Part shown: in pieces, positions 24,827-32,875 of the stretch
Layout: each line of letters opens with the position of its first letter
How positions within the stretch are numbered: the first letter of the stretch is position 1
Assembly: GCA_024689165.1 (NCBI GenBank)
Contig: JAILDS010000168.1
Location: forward strand, 1 to 34,262
DNA length: 34,262 nucleotides
Reading direction: 5' to 3'
DNA from: Clostridia bacterium
GTDB taxonomy: Bacteria; Bacillota; Clostridia; Oscillospirales; Acutalibacteraceae
The notes under the pieces: model-generated
Seen by the model: only the letters and a program-made list of their open reading frames with translations
The model's database searches: none
Told to the model about the DNA's origin: nothing
Translations under genes and position numbers: made by a program

Positions 24827-26122
24827 ATGAAAAAAACTCTCGCTGTACTTCTGAGCATCCTCATGCTCATAGGTTGCGCCCCGATCGTTTTCGCGACGGA
24901 CTATAACCGCACCACCGATTTTACTTCCAACTTCACTCTTCAGGAAGGAAGCTCTCTCACCATCCCGTCCGGCGCGATGGTCCACATCGCCAGCGGCGTC
25001 ACTGTGACGATCAACTCCGGCTCGGGCATGATCGTTTCGGGCACGCTCATCGTCAACGCAGGCGGTAAGCTCGTCGTCAAGGGCAACGCCACCGTCTCCG
25101 GCACTCTTCAGAACAACGGCACCGTCACCGGAACCGCCAACATCAATACGGTCAACAACGGCACTTTCCTTCACAGGGTGGACCTTTCGGCGTATTCCGA
25201 CACTAACGAGTTCGGCGAGGGCCTTCTTGCCGTCTCCTACGACGTCTGCGAGGATCTCGACCCCGAGTCCTTCCAGTTCACCAGCGTCTCCTCCGTCGGC
25301 GGCTACGTCAACGTCCCTCACGGCCAGTACATCGTCGTGAAGGCTCACCTGAACGACTCTTACCTTTACAGCTTCAACGCGAAGTACGGCGCCAACGGCT
25401 TTGACGACGCGAGAGAGGCCGTCTACTTCAACGGCGCGGAGATGCAGTACACCGGCACGTCCCACAACGTCGACGGCTACACCGACACTTCGTTCGAGGA
25501 CTATCACGGCCACTACATCAAGGTCGGCGCCTCCGGAACAGTGTCTTATCAGCCCATCTCCATGGACAGCGCCTACAAAAACGCCCCCGCAAAGTACTTC
25601 ACCTCCCGTCTTACCCGCTACACCGTCCTTCTTCCTTCCAAGGATGAGGCTTACACCGTCCAGGCGACCAACGGCGCCACCGGCGCAGTCGAGGTCAAGG
25701 CGGGCGACTCCATCAGCTTCATGGTGAAGGTCGGCGCCGATTATTCGCAGAGCGACTTCAGGGTCTACGCTTACGACTCCCTCAAGTGGGTCGACGCGAC
25801 CACCGATGAGATCATCGCGACCGCTTCGGGCGACGGCTCCACCGGCGTCGTGCAGTTCGAGAACGGCAACGACTCCTTCGGCTACAACGAGAAGACCGGC
25901 ATGTACACCATCAAGAACGTACAGAGCAACTACAAGGTCATCGTCGTCGGCGTCATCGCCAACAAATACGTTGACATCTTCCAGAGCGTCATCGACCTTA
26001 TCCAGAGGCTTTTCAACACCTTCAAGGACGTTTTTGAGCAGTTCGCAAACGCGCTGAGCTCACTGGGCATCAGCTTCGGCGGCAACACCGAGCCCGCGGA
26101 GGATACCGGCGCGGAAGGCTGA
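24827..26122 (+). CDS. Secreted protein A: beta-helix-like N-terminus, shared module and amphipathic tail
   Basis: The 431-residue protein starts at ATG 24827 behind GGAGGG; a TTG five codons upstream is not needed. Residues 1-23 form a Sec signal peptide, MKKTLAVLLSILMLIGCAPIVFA. Cys17 is inside the hydrophobic core and a lipobox fit (LIGC) is possible, which would make it a lipoprotein. Residues about 33-110 are short repeats (LTIPSGAMVHIASGVTVTINSG, then GTLIVNAGGKLVVKGNATVSGTL) typical of a right-handed parallel beta-helix. Residues about 262-380 align by eye with secreted protein B. The C-terminal region (377-415) is an amphipathic helix, VDIFQSVIDLIQRLFNTF, followed by acidic residues. 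Function unknown; a surface role is likely. Confidence 0.78.
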   Translation: MKKTLAVLLSILMLIGCAPIVFATDYNRTTDFTSNFTLQEGSSLTIPSGAMVHIASGVTVTINSGSGMIVSGTLIVNAGGKLVVKGNATVSGTLQNNGTVTGTANINTVNNGTFLHRVDLSAYSDTNEFGEGLLAVSYDVCEDLDPESFQFTSVSSVGGYVNVPHGQYIVVKAHLNDSYLYSFNAKYGANGFDDAREAVYFNGAEMQYTGTSHNVDGYTDTSFEDYHGHYIKVGASGTVSYQPISMDSAYKNAPAKYFTSRLTRYTVLLPSKDEAYTVQATNGATGAVEVKAGDSISFMVKVGADYSQSDFRVYAYDSLKWVDATTDEIIATASGDGSTGVVQFENGNDSFGYNEKTGMYTIKNVQSNYKVIVVGVIANKYVDIFQSVIDLIQRLFNTFKDVFEQFANALSSLGISFGGNTEPAEDTGAEG

Positions 26123-26185
26123 GTCCCGTCTCTGTTGAAGATAGAGTCCATTAACCCAATAAAGCGTCAGACTTGACGGCATTCC

Positions 26186-26249
26186 GCGGTCAGCAGTCAG
26201 CGGACAGCATACGGATCCGGGTGCTGACCGCTGAGCGCTGACCGCTTTT
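26186..26249 (+). repeat. Heptamer-repeat hairpin between secreted proteins A and B, terminator-like
   Basis: Three degenerate heptamers (GCGGTCA, GCAGTCA, GCGGACA, then GCA; 26186-26209) face their reverse complements (26222-26245). They form a 24-bp stem with three mismatches and a 12-nt loop containing CGGATCCG. TTTTA follows. The structure could attenuate transcription between the two genes or stabilise the upstream mRNA. The tandem heptamer design suggests origin from a simple repeat. Confidence 0.7.
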
Positions 26250-26272
26250 ACTCTAACAAGGAGATTCATACT

Positions 26273-27778
26273 ATGAAGAAGATCACAGCCGTTCTGCTTT
26301 CCGCTCTCATGCTGGCGCTGCTGTTCCCGTATTCCGCCTTCGCCGCGGGCACGGTGACCTTCGTCAATACCACGAGGACCTACGAGCAGGTTGACCACAC
26401 CCCGTATAATCCGAACAGGACCGACGGCCGCGAGGCTTACGCCTCCGTCGCCGACGCCAACGGCGAGACGATGCTCGCCGCGGCGTACAGGTTCGTGGCG
26501 GTGTACGACGAGGGCTTCCTCGTCGGCTACAACGCGGACCCCGACACGGCCGGCGAGAACATCGACAACAACCGTCTGCCGAGGACCGTCGCCTCCGGCG
26601 GGATGATCTACACCCCGGTCCAGGACGCGTCCGCTCTGTACAACCCGTACATCCAGTACCTGTACTCCACCCGCGAGCACGACTATGAGCTCTACAGCTA
26701 CGGCAACGAGTACGAAGCGGGCCCCGGCAGATACCTCCCCGTTTACCTTGACGGTCAGGGCAACGCCGACCCGAGGGACCTCATAGGTACCGAAACGGTC
26801 ATCGTTCCCGGCTCCGACTCCGACCCGGCGTACGCCGCCGACGGCGACGGAGAGTACACGAACGACTACTCGTCCAAAAATTACTATTCCTTCGGCATCG
26901 TCGTCGGCGCGGGCTATGAGGCCCAGACCATGTTCGTCATCGCCAATTACGGCGGCGAGGACCATTACCTCAAGAAGAACTCCGCCGGCACCTACTCCGT
27001 GCCGACCAATCAGGGCGACGTCACCGTCCGCATTGACGACAGCGTCCTCTCCCGCAGGACCTTCCTCATCCCGCTGACGGCTGGCGACGGCTTCACTATC
27101 CAGCCCTACAACAAGAACGACCCGTCCGACCCGAACTACTACGCCACGCAGTATAACGGCGACTTCTCGTTCAGGCTCATCCTCAAGGACGATTATTCCG
27201 ACGCAAACAGCGTCGTCATCGTCCAGAGAGCCAACACCGGCGCCGAGATCTCGACCGTGGACGAGATCCTGACCGCCGAGGGCATCGACAAGGACGGCAA
27301 CAAGATATTCACCGTCCACAACGTGACGACCAACATCCTCATCAGCGTTTCTCTGGTCATGTCGAACAAGATGAGCAACATCCTGACATGGTTCAAGCGC
27401 ATAATCAGACTCATCCTCTCGCTGTTCGGCGTCGCCATCGACAACAACTTCACCGAGACCTATACCGTCAAGGTCGTCAACAACGTACCCGAAGCGCAGT
27501 TCGAATTCATCTCCGGCGTGCTTGAGGGGCATACGACCGACGCGACGGTCAACGTCCTGAGCAACACGCAGGTCATACTCAAGGTTACTGTTCCCCAGAG
27601 CCTTGTGACCGCCGGCGATGACCTCGTGACCGTCACGTGGACGCCCGGGAATGAGGACGGCAGCGCCATCACCGGCGGCTGGCAGATCAACCCCGGCGCC
27701 GAGGACAGCACGTTCTACAAGCTCTTTTGCATCAGCAACATAACCGCGAACACGACGATAACCATAACCGGACCGTAA
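26273..27778 (+). CDS. Secreted protein B, related to protein A, with internal amphipathic helix
   Basis: The 501-residue protein starts at ATG 26273 behind AAGGAG. The signal peptide is MKKITAVLLSALMLALLFPYSAFAA (1-25). The N-terminal half is Tyr/Asn/Asp-rich and unrecognised. Residues about 258-365 align by eye with protein A: a LIPLTAGDGFTIQ strand, GDFSFRLILKDDYSD, then IFTVHNVTTNI and MSNK. The amphipathic helix follows at about 367-384 (MSNILTWFKRIIRLILSLFG). Unlike A, the chain continues with a beta-rich C-terminal domain (about 390-501) ending ANTTITITGP. The order module-helix-domain suggests that the helix is a boundary or membrane-contact element. It has no anchor motif. It is followed by a strong terminator. 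Function unknown. Confidence 0.78.
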   Translation: MKKITAVLLSALMLALLFPYSAFAAGTVTFVNTTRTYEQVDHTPYNPNRTDGREAYASVADANGETMLAAAYRFVAVYDEGFLVGYNADPDTAGENIDNNRLPRTVASGGMIYTPVQDASALYNPYIQYLYSTREHDYELYSYGNEYEAGPGRYLPVYLDGQGNADPRDLIGTETVIVPGSDSDPAYAADGDGEYTNDYSSKNYYSFGIVVGAGYEAQTMFVIANYGGEDHYLKKNSAGTYSVPTNQGDVTVRIDDSVLSRRTFLIPLTAGDGFTIQPYNKNDPSDPNYYATQYNGDFSFRLILKDDYSDANSVVIVQRANTGAEISTVDEILTAEGIDKDGNKIFTVHNVTTNILISVSLVMSNKMSNILTWFKRIIRLILSLFGVAIDNNFTETYTVKVVNNVPEAQFEFISGVLEGHTTDATVNVLSNTQVILKVTVPQSLVTAGDDLVTVTWTPGNEDGSAITGGWQINPGAEDSTFYKLFCISNITANTTITITGP

Positions 27779-27793
27779 AACGGACCCTCTTCG

Positions 27794-27823
27794 GGACGGG
27801 CGCACACGCGCCCGTCCTTTTTT
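27794..27823 (+). terminator. Intrinsic terminator after secreted protein B
   Basis: A perfect 10-bp stem GGACGGGCGC/GCGCCCGTCC (27794-27803 with 27808-27817) has the loop ACAC and is followed by six T. Confidence 0.92.
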
Positions 27824-27859
27824 GCGCCTTTCGGGAACGCCGCGCGGACGCTTTTCCTA

Positions 27860-27888
27860 TTGACTAAGCGGCGGGCGGAGTGTAAAAT
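27860..27888 (+). promoter_or_regulatory. Promoter for the GatD-like gene
   Basis: TTGACT (27860-27865), a 17-bp spacer and TAAAAT (27883-27888) lie about 20 bp upstream of ATG 27909, which has an AAGGCGGTG-type ribosome site. Confidence 0.7.
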
Positions 27889-27908
27889 AACGTATAAGGC
27901 GGTGTAAT

Positions 27909-28610
27909 ATGGTTATTGAATTCTTATACTCCGATCTGTATCTTTACGGCGACGAGGGGAACGTCCGCTACCTGCGCGAGTGCGTCCCGGACGCAAGGCT
28001 TGTTTTCACCGAATGGGGGAACAGGCCATATTTCGCCGACAGCCGCCCCGACCTGCTCTATATGGGCTCGATGAGCGAAAAAAACCTCGTCAGGACCGCC
28101 GAAGAGCTTGCTCCCTTCGCCGGAAGGCTTGCCGAGCTGCGGGACGACGGGGCCGTCATGCTCTTCACCGGCAACGCCGTGAACCTTTTGGGGGCAGAAG
28201 TCCGCTGCGGCGACAAGTCGGACAGGATGCTCGGGCTGTACCCGTTCGGAGTCGGCGAGGACTTTTTCGACCGCTACAACTCGCCCGTTCTGGGCAGCTG
28301 CGACGGGCTCGAGGTGATAGGCTTTTCACACAGGTTCGACAATTTCACGGCAGCGCCGGAAAAACCCTTCATGACCGTCGAAAACGGCAGGGGCTGCATG
28401 AAAGGCTGCGCTCTCGAGGGCGTTCACGACAACAACCTTTTCGCGACCTATACGCTGGGCCCTCTTCTTGTGATGAACCCGCTTTTCACAGAGCGTCTGC
28501 TCGGTCTCGCCGGTTCTGACTGCGGCGCCGCGTTCGGCTCTGTCGCAGAGGCGAATTACAGAAAAAAGCTCGCCGAGTTCAAAGAACGGCCGGGAGCTTT
28601 CCACGAATAA
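27909..28610 (+). CDS. GatD/CobQ-like glutamine amidotransferase homologue lacking catalytic Cys and His
   Basis: The 233-residue protein has the fold markers of the GatD subunit that supplies ammonia for lipid II amidation: YLYGDEGNVRYLR at the start, PDLLYMGSMSE, VIGFSHRFDNF, and EGVHDNNLFATYTLGPLLVMNPL near the end. In GatD the nucleophile lies in ICGGYQ; here the aligned segment is LFTGNAVNLLG, with Gly88 at the Cys position. The usual TYLHGP is TYTLGP, with Leu183 in place of the catalytic His. Glutaminase activity is therefore unlikely. It could be a regulatory or structural pseudo-enzyme in cell-wall synthesis, consistent with murC 108 bp downstream. MurT is not in the window. The family call rests on motif order and is fairly firm. 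Confidence 0.72.
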   Translation: MVIEFLYSDLYLYGDEGNVRYLRECVPDARLVFTEWGNRPYFADSRPDLLYMGSMSEKNLVRTAEELAPFAGRLAELRDDGAVMLFTGNAVNLLGAEVRCGDKSDRMLGLYPFGVGEDFFDRYNSPVLGSCDGLEVIGFSHRFDNFTAAPEKPFMTVENGRGCMKGCALEGVHDNNLFATYTLGPLLVMNPLFTERLLGLAGSDCGAAFGSVAEANYRKKLAEFKERPGAFHE

Positions 28611-28666
28611 ACGACCGGAAGCGGGCTCGCCCCGCGTACATATCTGACAAGTCGGAGGCTCCGGGA

Positions 28667-28698
28667 CGTCCGCAAGGCTCTTTCTAAAGCCGCGGACG
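28667..28698 (+). other. Hairpin in the gap before murC
   Basis: CGTCCGC/GCGGACG (28667-28673 with 28692-28698) encloses a smaller GGCT/AGCC pairing. There is no T tract, so termination is unlikely. It could process or stabilise the GatD-murC transcript. Confidence 0.4.
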
Positions 28699-28718
28699 AC
28701 GGCGCCAGGGAGGTTATC

Positions 28719-30077
28719 ATGAACATAGACGAGGCATTGTCAAAATTCAAAAGGATCCACTTTATCGGCATCGGCGGCGCGGGCATGTGCCCGCTCGCGG
28801 AGATACTCCATGAAAAAGGGTATATCCTCACCGGGTCGGACAACAACGAATCCGACAATCTCAAGCGGATCCGTTCGCTCGGCATCCCTGTATACATGGG
28901 CCAGCGTCCCGAGAACCTCGGCGACAGCGAGGCCGTCGTCTACACCGCCGCCCTGCTCGACACGAATCCCGAGCTCGTCGCGGCAAAGGCGTCCCGCCCG
29001 ACCTTCGAGCGCAGGGAGCTCCTCGGCGCGGTCACCCGGCAGTTCGGCAAGGTCGTGGGCGTCGCCGGCACCCACGGCAAGACCACGACATCTTCCATGA
29101 TAACGCAGGCCTTCATGGACGCGGGGCGCGACCCGTCCGCCGTCATAGGCGGCCGTCTGCCGTCGATAGACGCCCACGGGCGCGTCGGCAAGGAAGACCT
29201 GCTCGTCGTAGAATCCTGCGAGTTCGCGAGGACCTTCCTTGACGAGACCGTCTCCGTCGCGGTGCTGCTCAACGTCGACCGCGACCATCTCGACGTCTAC
29301 AAGACCATGGATAATCTGACCGCCGCGTTCTCGCAGTTCGTTTCCGGCGCGACTGAGTGCGTCGTGTACAACGGCGACGACCCGCGCTGCGTCAAAGCCG
29401 TCGAGCCGGTCCGCTCTCGCGCTCTGCTCTCCTTCGGGCTCGACAGGTCAAACAATTACAGCGCGGACGGGCTTTACAGGGACGACCTCGGCGGCTACGG
29501 CTTCACTCTTTACGTCAACGGGCATGAGCGCGGCCGCGTCGAGCTGGCGGTGCCCGGGAAACACAACGTTTTCAACGCCCTCGCAGCGATCGCCGTATGC
29601 TCTTACATGGGCATGGAGCTTGACAAGATCGTCGCGTCGCTGGCGGAGTTCCGCGGCGCGGACAGGCGCTTCCAGCTCAAGGGCGAATACAACGGCGCGA
29701 AGATATACGACGATTACGCCCACCACCCGGCGGAGATCGAGGCGACCCTCACCGCCGCGAAGGAGCTTGATTTCAAACGCGTCATAGCGGTCTTCCAGCC
29801 CTTCACCTTCTCCCGCACCTACACGCTTCTCGACGACTTTGCCCGCGTGCTCGAGATAGCCGACGAAGTGGTCCTGACCCCGATAATGGGCTCGAGAGAG
29901 GTCAACACCTACAACATCCACACCTCCGACCTGACGGAAAAGATCCCCTGCGCCAAGGAGTTCAAGTCCTTCTCCGAGGTAAGGGAATACCTTGCGGGGC
30001 ACGTCGGCGAAGGCGACCTCGTGATCACCCTCGGCTGCGGCGACGTATACAAGATAGGCGACATGCTGCTTGCCTGA
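28719..30077 (+). CDS. murC: UDP-N-acetylmuramate--L-alanine ligase
   Basis: MurC adds L-alanine to UDP-MurNAc, the first peptide-forming step of peptidoglycan precursor synthesis, in the cytoplasm. The 452-residue protein has the N-terminal Rossmann motif HFIGIGGAGM (14-23) and the ATP loop GTHGKTTT (117-124). The central region contains VVESCEF and NVDRDHLD, and the C-terminal Mur ligase domain has DDYAHHPAEI. Length matches the family. ATG 28719 follows GGGAGG. It lies downstream of the GatD-like gene and upstream of the rmuC-like gene. Confidence 0.96.
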   Translation: MNIDEALSKFKRIHFIGIGGAGMCPLAEILHEKGYILTGSDNNESDNLKRIRSLGIPVYMGQRPENLGDSEAVVYTAALLDTNPELVAAKASRPTFERRELLGAVTRQFGKVVGVAGTHGKTTTSSMITQAFMDAGRDPSAVIGGRLPSIDAHGRVGKEDLLVVESCEFARTFLDETVSVAVLLNVDRDHLDVYKTMDNLTAAFSQFVSGATECVVYNGDDPRCVKAVEPVRSRALLSFGLDRSNNYSADGLYRDDLGGYGFTLYVNGHERGRVELAVPGKHNVFNALAAIAVCSYMGMELDKIVASLAEFRGADRRFQLKGEYNGAKIYDDYAHHPAEIEATLTAAKELDFKRVIAVFQPFTFSRTYTLLDDFARVLEIADEVVLTPIMGSREVNTYNIHTSDLTEKIPCAKEFKSFSEVREYLAGHVGEGDLVITLGCGDVYKIGDMLLA

Positions 30078-30152
30078 CCTCCGTGCGCACGCCGCCGGCT
30101 CACCCGACACACGCTTTTTGTGCGGTATTGCCTTAGAAGGGGGCGCTCCGAA

Positions 30153-31139
30153 ATAACCACCGAGCTTATCCTGATCTCAGTCTGCGCCAGTCTGACGGCT
30201 GTTCTTGTCGTCGTCTGCGTCATTCTGCTCGCGAAGCGGTCGAAGGACGCGGCCCGGCTCTGCGAACTCAGGGCTGAAATATCTTCACTCAAAGAACAAA
30301 GCTCCGCGAACGACGCGGGGCTTAAAAACGAGCTTGCCCTGCTCATGGCGGGGCAGAACGCCGCCATAAGCGGCTCCCTCGACGGCAGGCTCGGCGAGCT
30401 TTCAGGCTCAATGGGAGAGATGAAGCAGCTCTCCGGCATGGTCGTGACCGAGCTCGACCGCTTCAACCGACTGATGTCGAACGTCAAGAGCCGCGGGACC
30501 TGGGCCGAGCTGCGGCTCGAGGAGCTGCTTGAGGACTATCTGCCCGGGATGTATGAAAAAAATTACCACCCCGCCACAGGCGGAGTGGTTGAGTTCGCCG
30601 TGAAGCTCCCGGACGCGGACGGCGGCTTCGCCATGCTGCCGATCGACTGCAAGTTCCCCGCCGAGGACTGGCTGAGGCTCTGCGGCGCGAGGGAAAGCGG
30701 CGAGGCAGACGCCGAACAGGCGGCCTGTTCCGCCCTGCGCCGCCGCTTCATCATGCAGGCTCGGGAGATATCCAAATACATTTCCCCGCCTCAGACCGCG
30801 CCCTACGCCGTGATGTACCTCGCGACGGAGGGGCTGTACGGCGAGGCTGTCCTCATGGACGGTCTGACCCACGAGCTCATGCGCGACTGCGGCGTCATCG
30901 TCGCCGGTCCGTCCGTGCTCGCCGCCGTGCTCGACACCGTAGCGCTGTCGTTCCGCAACGTCGCCGCCGCACAGCACGGCGAGGAGCTGATGAAAAAGCT
31001 TGCCGCCGTCGAGCGCGAGCAGGAAAGGTTCGACGGCGACCTGATAAAGCTGCGCGATTCGCTTGAAAGATCGCTCAGGCAGGTCAACGCCGTTATTACG
31101 GACTCCGGCGCGCTGAGAAAAAGCCTATCTCAGGACTGA
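30153..31139 (+). CDS. rmuC: RmuC-like DNA recombination protein, apparent AUA start
   Basis: The protein has an N-terminal membrane helix (ELILISVCASLTAVLVVVCVILLAK), a coiled-coil stretch to about residue 100, and the RmuC domain (SRGTWAELRLEELLEDYLPGMYEKNY, then LPIDCKFPAEDWLRL). The family is linked to limiting DNA inversions and has a PD-(D/E)XK-like core. At 328 residues it is a short member. The strong ribosome site AGAAGGGGG (30135-30143) has no ATG, GTG or TTG at proper spacing. The in-frame codon 9 nt downstream is ATA (30153), giving TTELILIS, the usual look of an RmuC N-terminus. A GTG at 30120 is in frame but has no ribosome site. The stop is 5 bp from the convergent lipoprotein gene, with no terminator between them. 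Confidence 0.8.
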   Translation: MTTELILISVCASLTAVLVVVCVILLAKRSKDAARLCELRAEISSLKEQSSANDAGLKNELALLMAGQNAAISGSLDGRLGELSGSMGEMKQLSGMVVTELDRFNRLMSNVKSRGTWAELRLEELLEDYLPGMYEKNYHPATGGVVEFAVKLPDADGGFAMLPIDCKFPAEDWLRLCGARESGEADAEQAACSALRRRFIMQAREISKYISPPQTAPYAVMYLATEGLYGEAVLMDGLTHELMRDCGVIVAGPSVLAAVLDTVALSFRNVAAAQHGEELMKKLAAVEREQERFDGDLIKLRDSLERSLRQVNAVITDSGALRKSLSQD

Positions 31140-31144
31140 CGATA

Positions 31145-32533
31145 TCAGGCAATCACCGCGTCAAATCCGTTTATATACAGCGAGGACAGATATTCGTCCG
31201 AAAGCTCGACCAGCAGGAACCATCCCGCCATGTCTTCGGTGAAGACTTCGGGGTGGTTCGTTTGTTTTGCGCCGAACTGAAGGATAGACGCGTCAGTCAC
31301 GTACCGGACCCCGTCCAAATCGAAGCGGAAAGAACCGCTTGACGCTTCGATATAGATCAGAAACAGCGTGTTCTGAGCGAAAAACGCGTCGTCATATCCC
31401 GGGCACACAGAATCGAACGAGGGGACCTCGTCATATGACTCGCCGAATGAAAAGCCGTCCGTGAACGCCGTTCTGAAATCCTCAAGCCCGGCGCGCGTGT
31501 CGAACCTGTAGACCGGCAGATGTCGCTTTTCACCCCAGCCATAGTACTCCCTGTTCAGGCTGTTCTCATATATCCTATCGTCGGTGGTATAGCCGCAGCG
31601 GCAGAGCTTACTGACAAATCCCCCGCTCGGGTCTTCGGACGCGGGCTGTTTTGTTTCAACGACCGTACCGCGGACGTTCGCCTCGATCATCCTCGTTTTG
31701 TACGGCTCGAGCATGACCGCCATTCGCAGGGCAAGCCTCGCGTCTGCGGCGGTTATCTCGCCGTCCTCGTCGGCGTCCGCGCACCAGAACTGCAGCCCCT
31801 TTTTCAGCGTGTCGAGCCCTATGCTCGCCCTGAGGATGAGCCGCGCGTCGGCGGCGGTCACCTCCGTGCCGCCGGTAGAATACGACATATCTGCGTTACC
31901 GGGGTGAAATATCGCCCCGCCGGGCAGAAGCTCCGTTTTGACCTCCCGCACGACGGAGTTCTCGCCGAGCCAGTACTCGACCCAGAACTCTCCGTCCGCT
32001 TTTTCATAAAGCGACCCGCCGCCCGCCCATACGGCGGAAAATTCCGGCTCCATGGCAAAAAGGTCCATCATGGCCAATACGTGCCCGTGTGACAGCGGCC
32101 TGACGCAGACGAGGTCGTACACGTACGGGTCGTCGCTCAGGGCTCTTCCCTCGCGGTACGCCTCATTAAAGCTCCTGTAATCAGTCAGCGGGTCGAAATC
32201 ATATTTCACGCGAAGGACCTTCGGTTCCTCAATGAGCTCCCCTCCGAGCTCCCTCTGCGCGTACTCTTCTTTTTCACAGCCGGGCTTGACGAGAAGATAG
32301 ATGCAGCAGCCTCGGCGTGGCTCCAGATCCACGGTGGCGGGGAACTCAAGCTCCAGCCCGGTCCCTTCGATGTTTTCTTCCCTGAACGACGCGGCGTTTT
32401 CCGTTTCCCCGCGTCTGAGAAGCGAACGGTAGTATTCGGCTGCCGTCGAAGAAAGCCCCTCGCCCGCGGCTGCGCAGGAAGTCAGCGCAAGGCAGAGCAG
32501 GACGCAGACCGTCCTCAAAAAACCGTTTTTCAT
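31145..32533 (-). CDS. Lipoprotein with an internal dockerin-like pair
   Basis: The start is ATG 32533 behind AAGGAG, giving 462 residues. The frame opens 23 codons earlier without a site. The N-terminus MKNGFLRTVCVLLCLALTSC ends in a lipobox with Cys20, so the protein is probably lipid-anchored. Residues about 213-276 are a dockerin-like pair in the middle of the chain. The second loop is intact (DADEDGEITAADAR), whereas the first (STGGTEVTAADAR) has lost its calcium-binding acidic residues. The flanking domains (25-205 and 300-462) are unrecognised. The C-terminal one has FFAQNTLFLIYIEASSGSFRFD. Dockerins are normally terminal, so this position is unusual. Confidence 0.75.
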   Translation of the reverse strand: MKNGFLRTVCVLLCLALTSCAAAGEGLSSTAAEYYRSLLRRGETENAASFREENIEGTGLELEFPATVDLEPRRGCCIYLLVKPGCEKEEYAQRELGGELIEEPKVLRVKYDFDPLTDYRSFNEAYREGRALSDDPYVYDLVCVRPLSHGHVLAMMDLFAMEPEFSAVWAGGGSLYEKADGEFWVEYWLGENSVVREVKTELLPGGAIFHPGNADMSYSTGGTEVTAADARLILRASIGLDTLKKGLQFWCADADEDGEITAADARLALRMAVMLEPYKTRMIEANVRGTVVETKQPASEDPSGGFVSKLCRCGYTTDDRIYENSLNREYYGWGEKRHLPVYRFDTRAGLEDFRTAFTDGFSFGESYDEVPSFDSVCPGYDDAFFAQNTLFLIYIEASSGSFRFDLDGVRYVTDASILQFGAKQTNHPEVFTEDMAGWFLLVELSDEYLSSLYINGFDAVIA

Positions 32534-32631
32534 GCCGATCGACTCCTTAAAAAATACTATTGACTTCATCTTATCAACTGCGGTGGGACCCTCGCACAAC
32601 ACCGCCGGCTGTGTGCCGGATACGCAGCTGT

Positions 32632-32660
32632 ATTGTAAGACCCGCGTCGGTCCGGGTCAA
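32632..32660 (-). promoter_or_regulatory. Proximal promoter of the dockerin lipoprotein gene, with inverted repeat
   Basis: On the minus strand, TTGACC (32655-32660), a 17-bp spacer and TACAAT (32632-32637) are visible. The spacer and -35 box contain the inverted pair ACCCG/CGGGT, a possible operator. A small CCGGC/GCCGG hairpin lies in the leader. Confidence 0.6.
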
Positions 32661-32767
32661 GGTACGGTTCGCGACAGCAACCCCCTGCGATATAAACGTT
32701 TCCACTTATATAGTGTCGGAAAAACCAAAAGGTTACGCGCCGCAGAAAAAAATTTTTTATCACTGCC

Positions 32768-32796
32768 ATTATACACCGGAAAAAACCATTTTGCAA
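32768..32796 (-). promoter_or_regulatory. Distal promoter pointing to the dockerin lipoprotein gene
   Basis: On the minus strand, TTGCAA (32791-32796), a 17-bp spacer and TATAAT (32768-32773) would give a leader of about 230 nt running through the proximal promoter. This makes a tandem-promoter arrangement in the 371-bp divergent gap. Confidence 0.6.
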
Positions 32797-32847
32797 CACG
32801 GGCGCGGCAGACAGCGAAACTGCGCGGTATTGCCTGAAAAAAGTGCT

Positions 32848-32875
32848 TTTATTTGCCCGCGTTCCATGGTAAAAT
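32848..32875 (+). promoter_or_regulatory. Candidate promoter for the metallo-beta-lactamase operon
   Basis: An extended -10 TGG-TAAAAT (box 32870-32875) has a weak TTTATT (32848-32853) at 16 bp. It lies about 30 bp before ATG 32905. Confidence 0.5.

Noticed and set aside
26186..26245. CRISPR-like short repeats
   Set aside because: The 7-nt units are contiguous, with no unique spacers, and the two halves are reverse complements forming one hairpin.
26060..27805. 581-codon open frame on the minus strand
   Set aside because: Antisense shadow of secreted protein B, covering that gene's signal peptide and terminator. No start signals or recognisable motifs.
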